Notes under the pieces: generated by a model
Database searches by the model: none
Told to the model about the DNA's origin: nothing
The model's input: the letters and a program-made list of their open reading frames with translations, nothing else
Assembly: GCF_000974445.1 (NCBI RefSeq)
Contig: NZ_BBOJ01000014.1
Location: 1 to 64,000 of the forward strand
From: Lentzea aerocolonigenes
GTDB taxonomy: Bacteria; Actinomycetota; Actinomycetes; Mycobacteriales; Pseudonocardiaceae
DNA length: 64,000 nucleotides
Reading direction: 5' to 3'
Made by a program: the position numbers and the translations under genes
Shown: piece by piece, positions 49,583-59,803 of the stretch
How the letters are laid out: every line of letters begins with the position of its first letter
Position numbering within the stretch: position 1 is the stretch's first letter

Positions 49583-49632
49583 ACGGGGTGGTCCGAGACG
49601 TCGGCAGGCCGTGCGACCTGCCGCCACCCCGT
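49583..49632 (+). promoter_or_regulatory. Structured hairpin in the citrate synthase 5' leader
   Basis: Outer stem ACGGGGTGG (49583-49591) with CCACCCCGT (49624-49632), inner stem CGGCAGG (49602-49608) with CCTGCCG (49617-49623), an 8-nt loop and a 10-nt left-side bulge. It ends 22 bp before the ATG, just upstream of the GAGAGGGA ribosome site. Confidence 0.55.
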
Positions 49633-49654
49633 CCGAGCGTTGAGAGGGACTTGA

Positions 49655-50968
<1,314 letters not shown>

Positions 50969-50992
50969 TCACGGCCTAGTTCTGACAAGCTG

Positions 50993-51021
50993 AAGGCGCG
51001 TCGCCACGGGCGGCGCGCCTT
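50993..51021 (+). terminator. Hairpin after citrate synthase
   Basis: A 13-bp stem with one G-U pair (50993-51005 with 51009-51021), 3-nt loop, no clear U-tract, 25 bp after the gltA stop. Confidence 0.6.
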
Positions 51022-51043
51022 TCGCGCGTTCTGGGGGTGATGC

Positions 51044-51409
51044 GTGACGGACGTGCGGGCCGAGGTGGCTCGGCTGTACGAGCAGCACAGGAAGCTGCGG
51101 TACCCGAAGGGCCAGCACGGCGTGGAGATCGCGGGCGTCGAACTGGTCCTGATCGACGCGGACGCCTCCGGCTGTGTTTCCAGCTGGCTGGAGACCAACG
51201 GTGAACTCAGCGAGCACACCCTCTGGTGTGCGTCGCGCTGCCTCGACGACCTGCGCAAAGTGGTCCCGGTGTTCGCGGATCCGCGGTCGGAGCACTACCG
51301 GCCCTACGCGGCCCACTACTACGGCCGGCTCCTGCGAATGGTCCGGCTGATCACGCTCGAACTCGTGGCCGAGGTCGCTCGTCGTGCAGACTCGTCCCGG
51401 TCGATTTAG
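51044..51409 (+). CDS. Hypothetical protein, 121 aa
   Basis: A soluble 121-residue protein from GTG 51044, mostly helical, with a single central strand region (GVEIAGVELVLIDADASGCVSSWL). It ends 9 bp before the photolyase start. No domain is recognised. It lies on the same strand between gltA and phr, but the phr promoter appears to sit at its 3' end. Confidence 0.6.
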   Translation: MTDVRAEVARLYEQHRKLRYPKGQHGVEIAGVELVLIDADASGCVSSWLETNGELSEHTLWCASRCLDDLRKVVPVFADPRSEHYRPYAAHYYGRLLRMVRLITLELVAEVARRADSSRSI

Positions 51410-51418
51410 CGTCGAACG

Positions 51419-52657
51419 GTGAGTTCCCCGTCGCTCGTCTGGTTCCGCCGCGATTTGCGGACGTCCGATCATCCGGCGATTCTTGCCGCCGCGGAAAGGT
51501 CACCTCGCGCACTCGCGTTGTTCGTTCTCGACGACAGGTTGCTGAAACCGTCGGGACAGCCCCGAATCGATTTCCTGCACCGGTGTTTGCACGCGTTGAA
51601 CGACGAACTCGGCGGACGGCTGATGGTCGTGCCCGGCGACCCCGTGAAGACCGTTCCGCGCATCGCGAAGGAAATCGGGGCGGGCAGCGTCCACATCACC
51701 GCCGACTGCGCGCCGTACGGGCGCCGCAGGGACGAAGCCGTCGAGGAGGCGTTGGGGGACGTCGAGCTCGTCCGCTCCGGCTCGCCCTACGCCGTCACGC
51801 CCGGCAGGGTGCGCAAACAGGACGGAACGCCGTTCAAGGTCTTCACGCCGTTCCGCAACGCCTGGCTGGACCACGGCTGGCGCAAGCCCGCCGACACCGA
51901 AGCGTCCACTGTGGACTGGGTGAAACCGAAGCACAGCACCAAGATTCCGGCCGTTGAAGAAAAGCTTCCGGATGCACAAGCGTTGTGGGAGAAGTTCCGC
52001 GACGAACGGTTGGCGGACTACGACTCCACCCGCGACCGGCCCGACCTCGACGCCACGAGCAGGCTGTCGGCGTTCCTGAGGTTCGGCGTCCTGCACCCCC
52101 GCACGCTCCTGCAGGACTGTGACGGAACGTTCCGCAGCGAGCTCGCCTGGCGCGAGTTCTACGCCGACGTGCTGTGGCACCGGCCGGAGACCGCGCGCGA
52201 GAACTACGACCGCAAGTTCGACAGGATGCGGCACGACAACGACGAGGGATTGTTCGAGGCCTGGAAGCAGGGCCGCACCGGCTACCCGATCGTCGACGCC
52301 GGCATGCGGCAGCTGCTGCGGGAAGGCTTCATGCACAACCGGGTGCGCATGATCGTGGCGAGCTTCCTCGTGAAGGACCTGCACCTGCCGTGGTGGTGGG
52401 GCGCGCGGCACTTCATGGAGCACCTGATCGACGGTGACCTCGCGTCGAACCAGCACAACTGGCAGTGGGTCGCGGGCTGCGGCACGGACGCCGCGCCGTT
52501 CTTCCGCGTGTTCAACCCGGTGACGCAGGCGAAGAAGTTCGACCCGGACGGCGCGTACGTGCGGAAGTACGCGCCGGACTCCGCGGATCTGGAACCGGTC
52601 GTGGACCACGCGGTCGAACGCCAGGTCGCGCTCGACCGCTACCAGGCGATCAAGTGA
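51419..52657 (+). CDS. phr: Deoxyribodipyrimidine photolyase, class I
   Basis: 412 residues, slightly short. The N-terminal Rossmann domain (WFRRDLRTSDHPAILAA) binds the antenna cofactor. The C-terminal FAD domain carries TGYPIVDAGMRQLLREGFMHNRVRMIVASFLVKDLHLPWWWGARHFMEHLIDGDLASNQHNWQWVAGCGTDAAPFFRVFNP, including the N-R-x-R contact and the NxxNWQW tract. It uses blue light to split pyrimidine dimers. GTG 51419 has TAGCGT 6 bp upstream and no ribosome site, so a leaderless mRNA is likely. Overlaps the convergent gene by 8 bp. Confidence 0.94.
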   Translation: MSSPSLVWFRRDLRTSDHPAILAAAERSPRALALFVLDDRLLKPSGQPRIDFLHRCLHALNDELGGRLMVVPGDPVKTVPRIAKEIGAGSVHITADCAPYGRRRDEAVEEALGDVELVRSGSPYAVTPGRVRKQDGTPFKVFTPFRNAWLDHGWRKPADTEASTVDWVKPKHSTKIPAVEEKLPDAQALWEKFRDERLADYDSTRDRPDLDATSRLSAFLRFGVLHPRTLLQDCDGTFRSELAWREFYADVLWHRPETARENYDRKFDRMRHDNDEGLFEAWKQGRTGYPIVDAGMRQLLREGFMHNRVRMIVASFLVKDLHLPWWWGARHFMEHLIDGDLASNQHNWQWVAGCGTDAAPFFRVFNPVTQAKKFDPDGAYVRKYAPDSADLEPVVDHAVERQVALDRYQAIK

Positions 52658-53063
52658 GCGTCACGCGGGCGTGCTGGACGTAGGTCGCCGCCGCCCGGTA
52701 CTCCATCGCGTTGTTGTTCGCGTCGACCCACTCCTGGAACTCGGCGTGCCGGTTGAACAGCTGCTGGAGCGAGTCGAGCCCGTCGACCACCGCGTCGACG
52801 ACGGCTTGGTCCTGGGCCGCGACCAGGCGCGACTGCGGCCGCGGGCCGGGCCGGGAGCCGAAGAAGGCGTGGTCGAAGGCGACCTTGCGGCAGGCGGCGA
52901 CGAACGCGTCGAGTGCCGCGTCCACCGCCGGCCGGGTCTCGGGCCCGACCGACCCGCGCAGCGCCGTCAGCTGGTCGAGCATCCGCATCGCCTTGTCGCA
53001 CAACTCGTCCGAGTACGCGTCGACGCGCCGCCGCAGCAGCTCCCTGGCCTGGCCCGCGTCCAC
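52650..53063 (-). CDS. Hypothetical helical protein, 137 aa
   Basis: 137 residues from GTG 53063, beginning 2 bp after the ABC permease stop, so it is the third gene of that operon. Largely alpha-helical and cytoplasmic, with no membrane segment: RELLRRRVDAYSDELCDKAMRMLDQLTALRG and later FNRHAEFQEWVDANNNAMEYRAAATYVQHARVTLT. No family is recognised. Confidence 0.65.
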   Translation of the reverse strand: MDAGQARELLRRRVDAYSDELCDKAMRMLDQLTALRGSVGPETRPAVDAALDAFVAACRKVAFDHAFFGSRPGPRPQSRLVAAQDQAVVDAVVDGLDSLQQLFNRHAEFQEWVDANNNAMEYRAAATYVQHARVTLT

Positions 53064-53065
53064 AC

Positions 53066-54247
53066 CTAGACCCGGAGGGCTTCGCGGAGCTTGACGCGCG
53101 CACCCGTTCGCAGCACGGCGTTCGCGTAGACCTTGCCGCCCAGCCACGTGATCGCGGCGATGGCGGCGAGGGCGAACACGACCGCGAGCACGACCTGCCA
53201 CGAGGTGGCGACACCCATCGCCATCCGGCCGGGCATCAGGATCGGGGCGAACGGCGGCAGCAACGACAGCACCATCACCGTGGTGCCGGACGGACTGCCG
53301 ATCATCAGGTTGATGCCCGCCACGAACGCCACGATGATCGTCATGCTGATCGGTGTCAGCACCGACTGGAGTTCCTCCTGTCTGGACACCAGTGACGCGG
53401 CGGACGCGAACACGGTGGCGTACAGGAAGAAACCGAGCAGGTACCAGAGCACACCGGTCAGCAGGGCCGCGCCGCCCAGCTCGCTCACGTCGACGACGTT
53501 GAACGCCGACGAGAGCCCGAGCCCCACCGTGGAGATCACCAGCAGCTGCAGCAGGCCGACCGCGCCGAGCCCGATCACCTTGCCCAGCAACAACTGCCAC
53601 GGCCGCACGGTCGCGAGCAGGATCTCCACGACCCGGCTGGACTTCTCCTCGACCACGCCCTGCGCGACCATCGTTCCGTAGACCAGCAACGAGTAGTACA
53701 GCAGCGCGGCCACGATCAACCCGACCGCGAGGCGCTGACCTCGTTGCGGGTCAACGGGTTCCAGCGCGGTCACGGCGACGCTGACGTTCGCGAGGTTCTG
53801 CGCGACCTGCTGCGGGGTGATGCCCGCCTCGGCGAGCTGCGCGACCAGCACCTGCTGGCGCAGCACGTCGTTCAGCACCGTCGTCAGCACCTCGTCGCCG
53901 GAACCCTTGACGATCATCTTCAACGCCGGTGGCGCGCCCGTCACCAGTGCGTCCAGCGAGCCGTCGCGCACCAACTGCTCGGGGTTGCCCGACGGCGTGA
54001 CGTCCCGCGTCTCGACCTCGATGCCGAACGACTTCGCCTTCTCCCGCAACGGATCCGCGAGCTGCGTCGCCTGACCGCTCAGGCCGACGACACTGCGCTG
54101 CTGGTCGTCGAACAACACCGACTGCAACACCACGTACCCGGCGAGCACGGCGATGATCACCGCTGTGCCGACGAGGAACGACCTGGTGCGCACCTTCGTG
54201 ACGAACTCGCGCTTCGCCACCAGTGAGACCGCTCGGGCCGACGTCAT
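53066..54247 (-). CDS. ABC-2 permease, NatB-like
   Basis: 393 residues. Helix 1 (about 24-44) is followed by a roughly 130-residue extracytoplasmic domain, then five to six helices with VVEEKSSRVVEILLATVRPWQLLLGKVIGLGAVGLLQ, the signature of NatB/ABC-2 permeases. It forms a transporter with the adjacent ATPase; NatAB in Bacillus exports sodium, but substrate assignment here is not possible. ATG 54247 overlaps the ATPase stop by ATGA. Confidence 0.88.
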   Translation of the reverse strand: MTSARAVSLVAKREFVTKVRTRSFLVGTAVIIAVLAGYVVLQSVLFDDQQRSVVGLSGQATQLADPLREKAKSFGIEVETRDVTPSGNPEQLVRDGSLDALVTGAPPALKMIVKGSGDEVLTTVLNDVLRQQVLVAQLAEAGITPQQVAQNLANVSVAVTALEPVDPQRGQRLAVGLIVAALLYYSLLVYGTMVAQGVVEEKSSRVVEILLATVRPWQLLLGKVIGLGAVGLLQLLVISTVGLGLSSAFNVVDVSELGGAALLTGVLWYLLGFFLYATVFASAASLVSRQEELQSVLTPISMTIIVAFVAGINLMIGSPSGTTVMVLSLLPPFAPILMPGRMAMGVATSWQVVLAVVFALAAIAAITWLGGKVYANAVLRTGARVKLREALRV

Positions 54248-55152
54248 GTGCTCCTGCCCTCGGTGGTCACCACGTTGCGGAAGAGCTCGGTCAGCGAGGG
54301 GCGCTGGCGGGAGAACTCGTGCACGGGCCCCGCGGCGAGCGCGGCGTGCAGCACCTCCTGGTCGTCCACGCCGTCGGCGAGCTCGAGCACGCAGCGCGTC
54401 CCGTTCTTCTCGATCACCCGCACGCCACCCAGCGTGGCAGCCCAGTCGGTGGTTGGCGACTCAACGACCAGGCGCGGCACGCCGCCCGACCGGAGCTCGT
54501 CCACCGTGCCGCTCGCGACCATCGAGCCCTCGCTGACGATGCCGACCCGGTCGCACAGCCGTTCCACCAGGTCGAGCTGGTGGCTGGAGAACACCACGGG
54601 CACGCCGGAGGACGCCTTCTCGCGCAGCACGTGGCTCATCACGTCCACCGCGACCGGGTCCAGGCCGGAGAACGGTTCGTCGAGCACGAGCACGTCCGGT
54701 TCGTGCACCAGCGCGGCGGCCAGCTGGACGCGCTGCTGGTTGCCGAGGCTCAGGCGTTGCACCTCGTCCGAGCGGCGGTCGCGCAGCCCGAGGCGCGCGA
54801 TCCAGTTCTCCGCGCTCGTGTGGGCCTCGTTGGTGCCCATGCCGTGCAGCTCGGCCAGGTAGACCAGCTGGTCGAGCACCTTCATCCGCGGGTAGAGACC
54901 GCGCTCCTCCGGCATGTAGCCGATGCGGCGCCGCGTGTCGAGGTCGACGGTTCTTCCGTTCCACCGCACCTCGCCGGAGTCGGCCGCGAGCACTCCCAGC
55001 GCGATGCGCATGGTCGTGGTCTTCCCGGCGCCGTTGCTGCCGACGAAACCGAAGAGCTCGCCCGCACGAACGTCGAAAGACATGTTCTGCAGGGCGACGA
55101 CCTCCCCGTAGCGCTTGGAGATCCGGTCGATCTCCAGCACCCCCTCAGGCAC
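54244..55152 (-). CDS. ABC-2 transporter ATPase
   Basis: 302 residues. Walker A GSNGAGKTT (about 38-46), signature LSLGNQQRVQLAAAL, Walker B VLVLDEPFSGLDPVAVDVM and H-loop VFSSHQLDLVERL are present. The C-terminal 80 residues are an accessory domain. It energises the adjacent ABC-2 permease. Start GTG or ATG at the N-terminal MPEGVLEIDRISKRYG. Confidence 0.92.
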   Translation of the reverse strand: MPEGVLEIDRISKRYGEVVALQNMSFDVRAGELFGFVGSNGAGKTTTMRIALGVLAADSGEVRWNGRTVDLDTRRRIGYMPEERGLYPRMKVLDQLVYLAELHGMGTNEAHTSAENWIARLGLRDRRSDEVQRLSLGNQQRVQLAAALVHEPDVLVLDEPFSGLDPVAVDVMSHVLREKASSGVPVVFSSHQLDLVERLCDRVGIVSEGSMVASGTVDELRSGGVPRLVVESPTTDWAATLGGVRVIEKNGTRCVLELADGVDDQEVLHAALAAGPVHEFSRQRPSLTELFRNVVTTEGRST

Positions 55153-55281
55153 GGTGTACCCCTTCGTTAGCCCGGATGGTGGTAATCGGACTCAAAGTAT
55201 CGGTGAGCAGGGAACGAGTGAAACGATACGGGCGTCTACGGCGAATCGAACGAACGACCAATTCACTCAACGGGGGTGACC

Positions 55282-55734
55282 ATGGAGACCATCGACCCCG
55301 ATCAGTGGCTCAAGACTTACGGGGCCAAGATCGAGCAGGCGAAGCAGCAGGCTGAGCAGGCTGTGGGCCAGCTCGGCGGTGTGGGTGGGAGCGCAAGCTC
55401 GCCGGACGGCCTGATCACGGTGACGGTCAACGCGACAGGGGTGCTGACCGACCTGCAGATCAAGCCGGAGGCCCGTGGGATGGACCCCAGCGAGATCGCA
55501 TCCGCCGTGCTCGCCGCTTCCACCAAGGCCCAGCGCGAGGCCTCCGGCCGCGTCGTGCAGATCATGGGTGACTTCGTCGGCGAAAGTCCGGCGCTCGACT
55601 TCGTGAAGGCGCAGATGCCGAACGGATACGCGGGCGACGGAACCGACGAGGAAGAACCGAAGTCGGAGTTGGAGCGCAAGGACACGCGGCCCGACGACGA
55701 GTACTTCACGAACCCGCCCGACGTCATGGCCTGA
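55282..55734 (+). CDS. YbaB/EbfC-family protein of a type VII secretion-linked cluster
   Basis: 150 residues from ATG 55282, with GGGGGTG just upstream; GTG 55276 is an alternative. YbaB/EbfC fold: helix YGAKIEQAKQQAEQAVGQL, strands DGLITVTVNATGVLTDLQIKPEA, helix MDPSEIASAVLAASTKAQREAS. Classic YbaB proteins bind DNA. Versions next to type VII secretion genes are common in Pseudonocardiales with unclear roles. The acidic C-terminal tail is probably disordered. First gene of a three-gene run. Confidence 0.8.
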   Translation: METIDPDQWLKTYGAKIEQAKQQAEQAVGQLGGVGGSASSPDGLITVTVNATGVLTDLQIKPEARGMDPSEIASAVLAASTKAQREASGRVVQIMGDFVGESPALDFVKAQMPNGYAGDGTDEEEPKSELERKDTRPDDEYFTNPPDVMA

Positions 55735-55754
55735 GTGCAGGAGGGGGTTAGAGC

Positions 55755-56063
55755 ATGCAGCAGCACTTCAACATCGATCTCGACGAGCTGAGAGCCCACG
55801 CCGCGAGCGTGGACCGGCTCACCGAGCGGTTGCGCAAGGCCACCGAGACGTGCGATCCGGGTTCGCTCACCACCGAGGCCTTCGGCGTCTTCTGCGGTTT
55901 CCTCGCCCAGCTCATCCTCGAGAAGGCGGGCCTCGGGCAGGACGTGCTCGGCAAGGCCACCAACTCGCTGATGGACATGGCGACCGGGCTCAAGGAGACG
56001 GTCGAGCAGTACGAGCAGGTCGACCTCGACAACATGTTCGGCTTCAAGGGAGGCCGGGGATGA
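55755..56063 (+). CDS. Type VII secretion target, EspC-like (ESX substrate)
   Basis: 102 residues, helical hairpin type: IDLDELRAHAASVDRLTERLRKATETCD, then FCGFLAQLILEKA, then DMATGLKETVEQYEQVDLDNM. This fits the ESX-1 EspC-like family of small secreted proteins. ATG 55755 with GGAGGGGG upstream. It overlaps the large WXG-type gene by 3 bp. Probably exported as a heterodimer with that protein (inference). Confidence 0.78.
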   Translation: MQQHFNIDLDELRAHAASVDRLTERLRKATETCDPGSLTTEAFGVFCGFLAQLILEKAGLGQDVLGKATNSLMDMATGLKETVEQYEQVDLDNMFGFKGGRG

Positions 56064-57790
56064 GCACCCCCGCGTCGCAGGCCAAGAGCAGCGCCGACAC
56101 ACAGCAGCTGATCAGCAACATCTCGAACACCTACTCCGCCATCGAACGCGGCGACTGGGTCAACGCCGGCCTGGGCATGGCCAACACGGCCATGGGCATC
56201 GTCGGCATGTCCGCGAACCCGTTGAGCGGCTTCCTCGCCGCCGGCTTCAGCTGGGCGATCCAGCACGTCGACTTCCTGCGCGAGCCGTTCGACGTGCTGC
56301 TCGGCAGCCCGGAGTCCATCTCGAAGATGGCGCAGACCTACCGGTCCGCGGGCCAGCAGGTGCAGGGCATCGCGACCGAGTACGAACGCATCTGCGTCTC
56401 GCAGACCCGTGAGTGGCAGGGCCGGGCGGCCGACGCCTACCGCGCGGCGGCCAAGAAGCACGCCGACGGCATGGAGTCGCTGTCCAAGGCGACCCACGGC
56501 ATCGCGGCCGCGGTCGAGGGCGCCGGCAAGCTCGTCGCCGAGGTCCGCAAGCAGATCATGGACATGATCAGCCAGGCCGTCGCCGACATGGTCATGAAGA
56601 TCATCCAGTGGCTGGCGGCGTCCGTTCTCACCTTCGGCGCGGCCATCGCGGGTGCGATCGCGGACATCGTGTCCACCGCGGTCAGGTACGCGAAGAAGCT
56701 GGCGGACTTCCTGCAGAAGCTGCTCGGCTCGGTGAAGAAGCTGATCGACCTGGTCAAGCAGGTCTCCCAGATCGCCAAGGTCGCCGAGCAGATCATCGAC
56801 GCGATCTCGTCGATGGCGCACAAGGGCGCCGGTGGCGGCGGTGGCGGCGTCAACCGGCCCACCTCCGGCGGCTTCGGCGGCCTCGGGTCCGCCGAGCAGA
56901 ACCAGGCCCACAGCGGCGCGGGTGGCACGTTCACCAGCGGTGTCACCGGCGGCCCCGGCGGGGGTCACGGCAGCGGCCCCGGTGGCGGCCACGTCGCGCC
57001 CGTCTACACGCCTCCCGGCGCCGGCACGTCCGGCGGGTACCCGGTCGGCGGCGGTGCGGGTGGTGGCGCAGGCGGCCACGTGGCGCCGATCTACACCCCG
57101 CCCGGTACGCCGGGCGGCACCCCCGGTGGCCGTCCGCCCGGTGGTGGTTCCGGTGGGCACGTCAGCCCCGGCTACACGCCGCCGGGTTCGGGTTCCGGTC
57201 CGGGTACCGGCACGGGCACCGGTCAGGGTCGCTGGGTTCCTGGCCACTGGGAGCCCGCCGACACGACCACGGCGTCCGGTGGTGGTGCCGGCGGTGGCGG
57301 TGGCGTGACCAAACCCCCGTCGTTCGGCCCCACGCCGACCACGGGGAACGCCGACTGGTACCGCCCGACGACCACTGACCACAGCGCGACCACGGCCTCG
57401 GCCGGTGGTGGCGGCGGTGGCGGTGGAGGCGGCGGCATCCCCAAGGGCATGGGCGGCGGAGGCGGGGGCGGCATGCCGCCTGGCCTCGGCGGTGGTCCTG
57501 CCGGTGGCGGTGGCGCCGGTGGTACCGCGGCGACCCAGTTCGGTGGCGCGGCCGGCGTCATGGCGGCCGGTGGCGCCGGTGGTGCGGCTGCCGCCGGTGG
57601 TGGCGCGCCGCACGGACCCGGTGGTGGCGGTACCGGTGGTGGTGCCGGCGGCATGATGGGCGGTGGCGCTCCGATGGGTGGTGCCGGCCAGCAGGGCGGC
57701 GGCAACGGCGAGCACAAGCGGAAGGTGCGGATCGAGGGCGAGGCCCTGGTCGACCCGCCCAAGGCCGCGAAGCCCGTCATCGGCGAGTGA
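56060..57790 (+). CDS. Large WXG100-like secreted protein with Gly-rich repeat tail
   Basis: 576 residues. The helical N-terminal domain (about 1-250) has a W-x-G motif (TREWQGRAADAYRAAAKKHADGM, near 117-139) and a hydrophobic segment (about 184-206). The rest is a Gly-rich, probably disordered tail with three copies of the unit HVAPVYTPPG / HVAPIYTPPG / HVSPGYTPPG near 311, 340 and 367, long poly-Gly runs, and a charged end HKRKVRIEGEALVDPPKAAKPVIGE. The layout resembles PPE-like type VII substrates. No ESX machinery genes lie in this window, so the substrate must use one encoded elsewhere. Confidence 0.8.
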   Translation: MSTPASQAKSSADTQQLISNISNTYSAIERGDWVNAGLGMANTAMGIVGMSANPLSGFLAAGFSWAIQHVDFLREPFDVLLGSPESISKMAQTYRSAGQQVQGIATEYERICVSQTREWQGRAADAYRAAAKKHADGMESLSKATHGIAAAVEGAGKLVAEVRKQIMDMISQAVADMVMKIIQWLAASVLTFGAAIAGAIADIVSTAVRYAKKLADFLQKLLGSVKKLIDLVKQVSQIAKVAEQIIDAISSMAHKGAGGGGGGVNRPTSGGFGGLGSAEQNQAHSGAGGTFTSGVTGGPGGGHGSGPGGGHVAPVYTPPGAGTSGGYPVGGGAGGGAGGHVAPIYTPPGTPGGTPGGRPPGGGSGGHVSPGYTPPGSGSGPGTGTGTGQGRWVPGHWEPADTTTASGGGAGGGGGVTKPPSFGPTPTTGNADWYRPTTTDHSATTASAGGGGGGGGGGGIPKGMGGGGGGGMPPGLGGGPAGGGGAGGTAATQFGGAAGVMAAGGAGGAAAAGGGAPHGPGGGGTGGGAGGMMGGGAPMGGAGQQGGGNGEHKRKVRIEGEALVDPPKAAKPVIGE

Positions 57791-57811
57791 TCACGAGTTC
57801 TTGCGCTGTCC

Positions 57812-57841
57812 GGGGCGCCCGCACTTCGGTGCGGGCGCCCC
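57812..57841. terminator. Bidirectional terminator with TTCG tetraloop
   Basis: A perfect 13-bp stem GGGGCGCCCGCAC (57812-57824) with 57829-57841, closed by TTCG, between the convergent secretion substrate and glpD genes. Confidence 0.8.
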
Positions 57842-57845
57842 GTTC

Positions 57846-59231
57846 TCACACGGCGGTGAACAGCTTCGTGATCTCCGGTGCGGCCTTCTCGCGGTCCTCC
57901 GGAACCAGGCCGATCCGCGTGCGCCGGTCGAGGACGTCGTCGGCGTCCAGCGCGCCCTCGTGCTCGATCGCGTGGACGACGTCGGCCTCCGTGACGCCGG
58001 GTGCGATCGGCGTGGTCGGCCGCGGCCTGTCGTCGACCAGGCGGATGTCCTTGGTGCGGCAAGGGATTCGGGTCAGTTCCGTCGCGTTCACCGCGTCCGC
58101 CGCCATCTTGCGGTAGGTGGTGAGCTTGCCGCCGACGATCGTGATCACGCCGTTGGGCGCCTTCAGCACGGCGTGGTGGCGGGACAGGTCCGCGGTCGTG
58201 CCTTCGGCTTCGAGCAGCGGACGCAGGCCCGCGTAGCTGCCGATGACGTCGTCCCTGGTGAGTTCTCGTTGCAGGACAGCGGAAGCCGTCGCGAGCAGGA
58301 AGTCCACATCGGACTCGGGAACCGTTGGAACGTCCGGGATCTCGTCAACGGGCTCGTCGGTGAGACCGAGGTATGCGCGGCCGTTCGCCTGGGGCAGCAG
58401 GAGTGCGTAGCGGTTGCGCTCACCGGGAACGGGAATCGTCAAGGCGGTTCCGCTGAGGCCGACGGCTTTCGCGTCGACGACCAGGTGCGAGCCGCGGGAC
58501 GGACGCAGGTGCACCGGCGCCAGCGTGCCCGCCCAGACACCGGTCGCGTTGATCACCGCTTTGGCCCGGACGGTGAACGTGCTGCCGGTGAGCGTGTCCA
58601 CGGCCTCGGCGCCATCGCCTTGCAGCGTCCGGACTTTGGCGCGCGTGATGATTCTCGCGCCGTACCCCGCGGCGGTGCGGGCGAGGGCGACGACGAGCCT
58701 GGCGTCGTCGACGAGCTGCCCGTCGTAGTTGAGGAGCCCGCCGGTGAGGTTGTCGGCGTTCAGGCCGGGAACCAGCGCCAGCGCCTCGTGCCTGGTCACC
58801 CGCCGCGGCCTGGGCAGGACACTGGACGGCGTGCCCGCGGCGATGCGCAGGGCGTTGCCCGCCTTGAGTCCGGCCATCACGAAGTGGTTCGCGTTGGCGT
58901 GCAAGGGGAACAGCATCGGCAACGTGCGGGTGAGGTGCGGCGCGGTCCTGGTCATCAGGATGCCGCGTTCGACGGCGCTCTCGTGGGCGAGCTTCACGTC
59001 GCCCTTCGCGAGGTAGCGCAGCCCGCCGTGGACGAGCTTGCTGGACCACCGCGACGTCCCGAACGCCAGGTCGTGCGCCTCCAGCAACACGGTCCTGAGA
59101 CCTCGCGAGGCCGCGTCGAGCGCGACACCGGCGCCGGTGACCCCGCCGCCGATCACGAGCACGTCCGCGACCTCCTGCTGGGCCGCTTCGAGGTCGTCGC
59201 GGCGCCTTGCGGCGTTCAGGGAGGTGTTCAC
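57846..59231 (-). CDS. glpD: FAD-dependent glycerol-3-phosphate dehydrogenase
   Basis: 461 residues. The FAD dinucleotide fold VLVIGGGVTGAGVALDAASRGLRTVLLEAHDLAFGTSRWSSKLVHGGLRYL is near 20-70; substrate-binding elements include IINATGVWAG-like AVINATGVWAG and GGKLTTYRKMA. It oxidises glycerol 3-phosphate to dihydroxyacetone phosphate at the membrane. It is somewhat short at the C-terminus compared with E. coli GlpD (about 500). GTG 59231 overlaps the tetR stop by GTGA. The order glpD-tetR-FAD oxidase resembles Rv2249c-Rv2251 of M. tuberculosis (recalled, not searched). Confidence 0.9.
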   Translation of the reverse strand: MNTSLNAARRRDDLEAAQQEVADVLVIGGGVTGAGVALDAASRGLRTVLLEAHDLAFGTSRWSSKLVHGGLRYLAKGDVKLAHESAVERGILMTRTAPHLTRTLPMLFPLHANANHFVMAGLKAGNALRIAAGTPSSVLPRPRRVTRHEALALVPGLNADNLTGGLLNYDGQLVDDARLVVALARTAAGYGARIITRAKVRTLQGDGAEAVDTLTGSTFTVRAKAVINATGVWAGTLAPVHLRPSRGSHLVVDAKAVGLSGTALTIPVPGERNRYALLLPQANGRAYLGLTDEPVDEIPDVPTVPESDVDFLLATASAVLQRELTRDDVIGSYAGLRPLLEAEGTTADLSRHHAVLKAPNGVITIVGGKLTTYRKMAADAVNATELTRIPCRTKDIRLVDDRPRPTTPIAPGVTEADVVHAIEHEGALDADDVLDRRTRIGLVPEDREKAAPEITKLFTAV

Positions 59232-59803
59232 GGTTTCAGAGCTCCGTCCAGCTGCTTGGCGAGCTCGTCCAGCAGGGAGCCGAAGTCGAGCCCGGACGTG
59301 GCGGGCCTGGTGGAGAGCACCATCGACTGCGTGGTCAGCAGCACCACGCGCGCCTGCGTCTTGGCGTCCCCGAACCGGATCGACCCGTCGAGGTGCCCGG
59401 CCTCGATCTGCCCGACGAGGAACTGTTCCACCAGCCGCTGCGTGCTCCCGAGCCGGTCGGTGAGGTACGGCAGCATCAGGTCGGCGTCGAGCTGGAGGAC
59501 CCGCTGCATGAGCGGGTTCGCCGACAACAGCCGGATGGCGTCCACGGACCGCTTGACGAGCTGCTCCCGCGCGTCGCCCTGCCTGCTGGCGCGCTCGACC
59601 TGCTCCAGCAGAGCGGCGAACTCGCGGGTCATCAACGCCCGCACGAGGTGGTCGACGTCCGGATAACGCCGGTAGAGCGTCATGCGGCTGACGCCGGCGC
59701 GTTTCGCCACGTCGGTGAGGGTCGTCCGGCGCACTCCCACCTCGAGAACACACTCACGGGTGGCGTCGAGCAGTGCGTCGTGAGTGTGACGTTGAGACGT
59801 CAT
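59228..59803 (-). CDS. TetR-family regulator
   Basis: 191 residues from ATG 59803 (MTSQRHTHDALLDATRECVLEVG). Helix-turn-helix: RRTTLTDVAKRAGVSRMTLYRRYPDVDHLVRALM. It overlaps glpD and starts 16 bp from the divergent FAD-oxidase gene, with two short palindromes in the gap. It probably represses both directions. A longer reading to 59851 would run through the palindromes and is rejected. Confidence 0.88.
   Translation of the reverse strand: MTSQRHTHDALLDATRECVLEVGVRRTTLTDVAKRAGVSRMTLYRRYPDVDHLVRALMTREFAALLEQVERASRQGDAREQLVKRSVDAIRLLSANPLMQRVLQLDADLMLPYLTDRLGSTQRLVEQFLVGQIEAGHLDGSIRFGDAKTQARVVLLTTQSMVLSTRPATSGLDFGSLLDELAKQLDGALKP

Noticed and set aside
55748..57715. A 655-codon minus-strand frame rich in Ala, Thr, Gly and Arg opposite the secretion substrates
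   Set aside because: It is the complement of the Gly-rich repeat tail and carries no recognisable domain.
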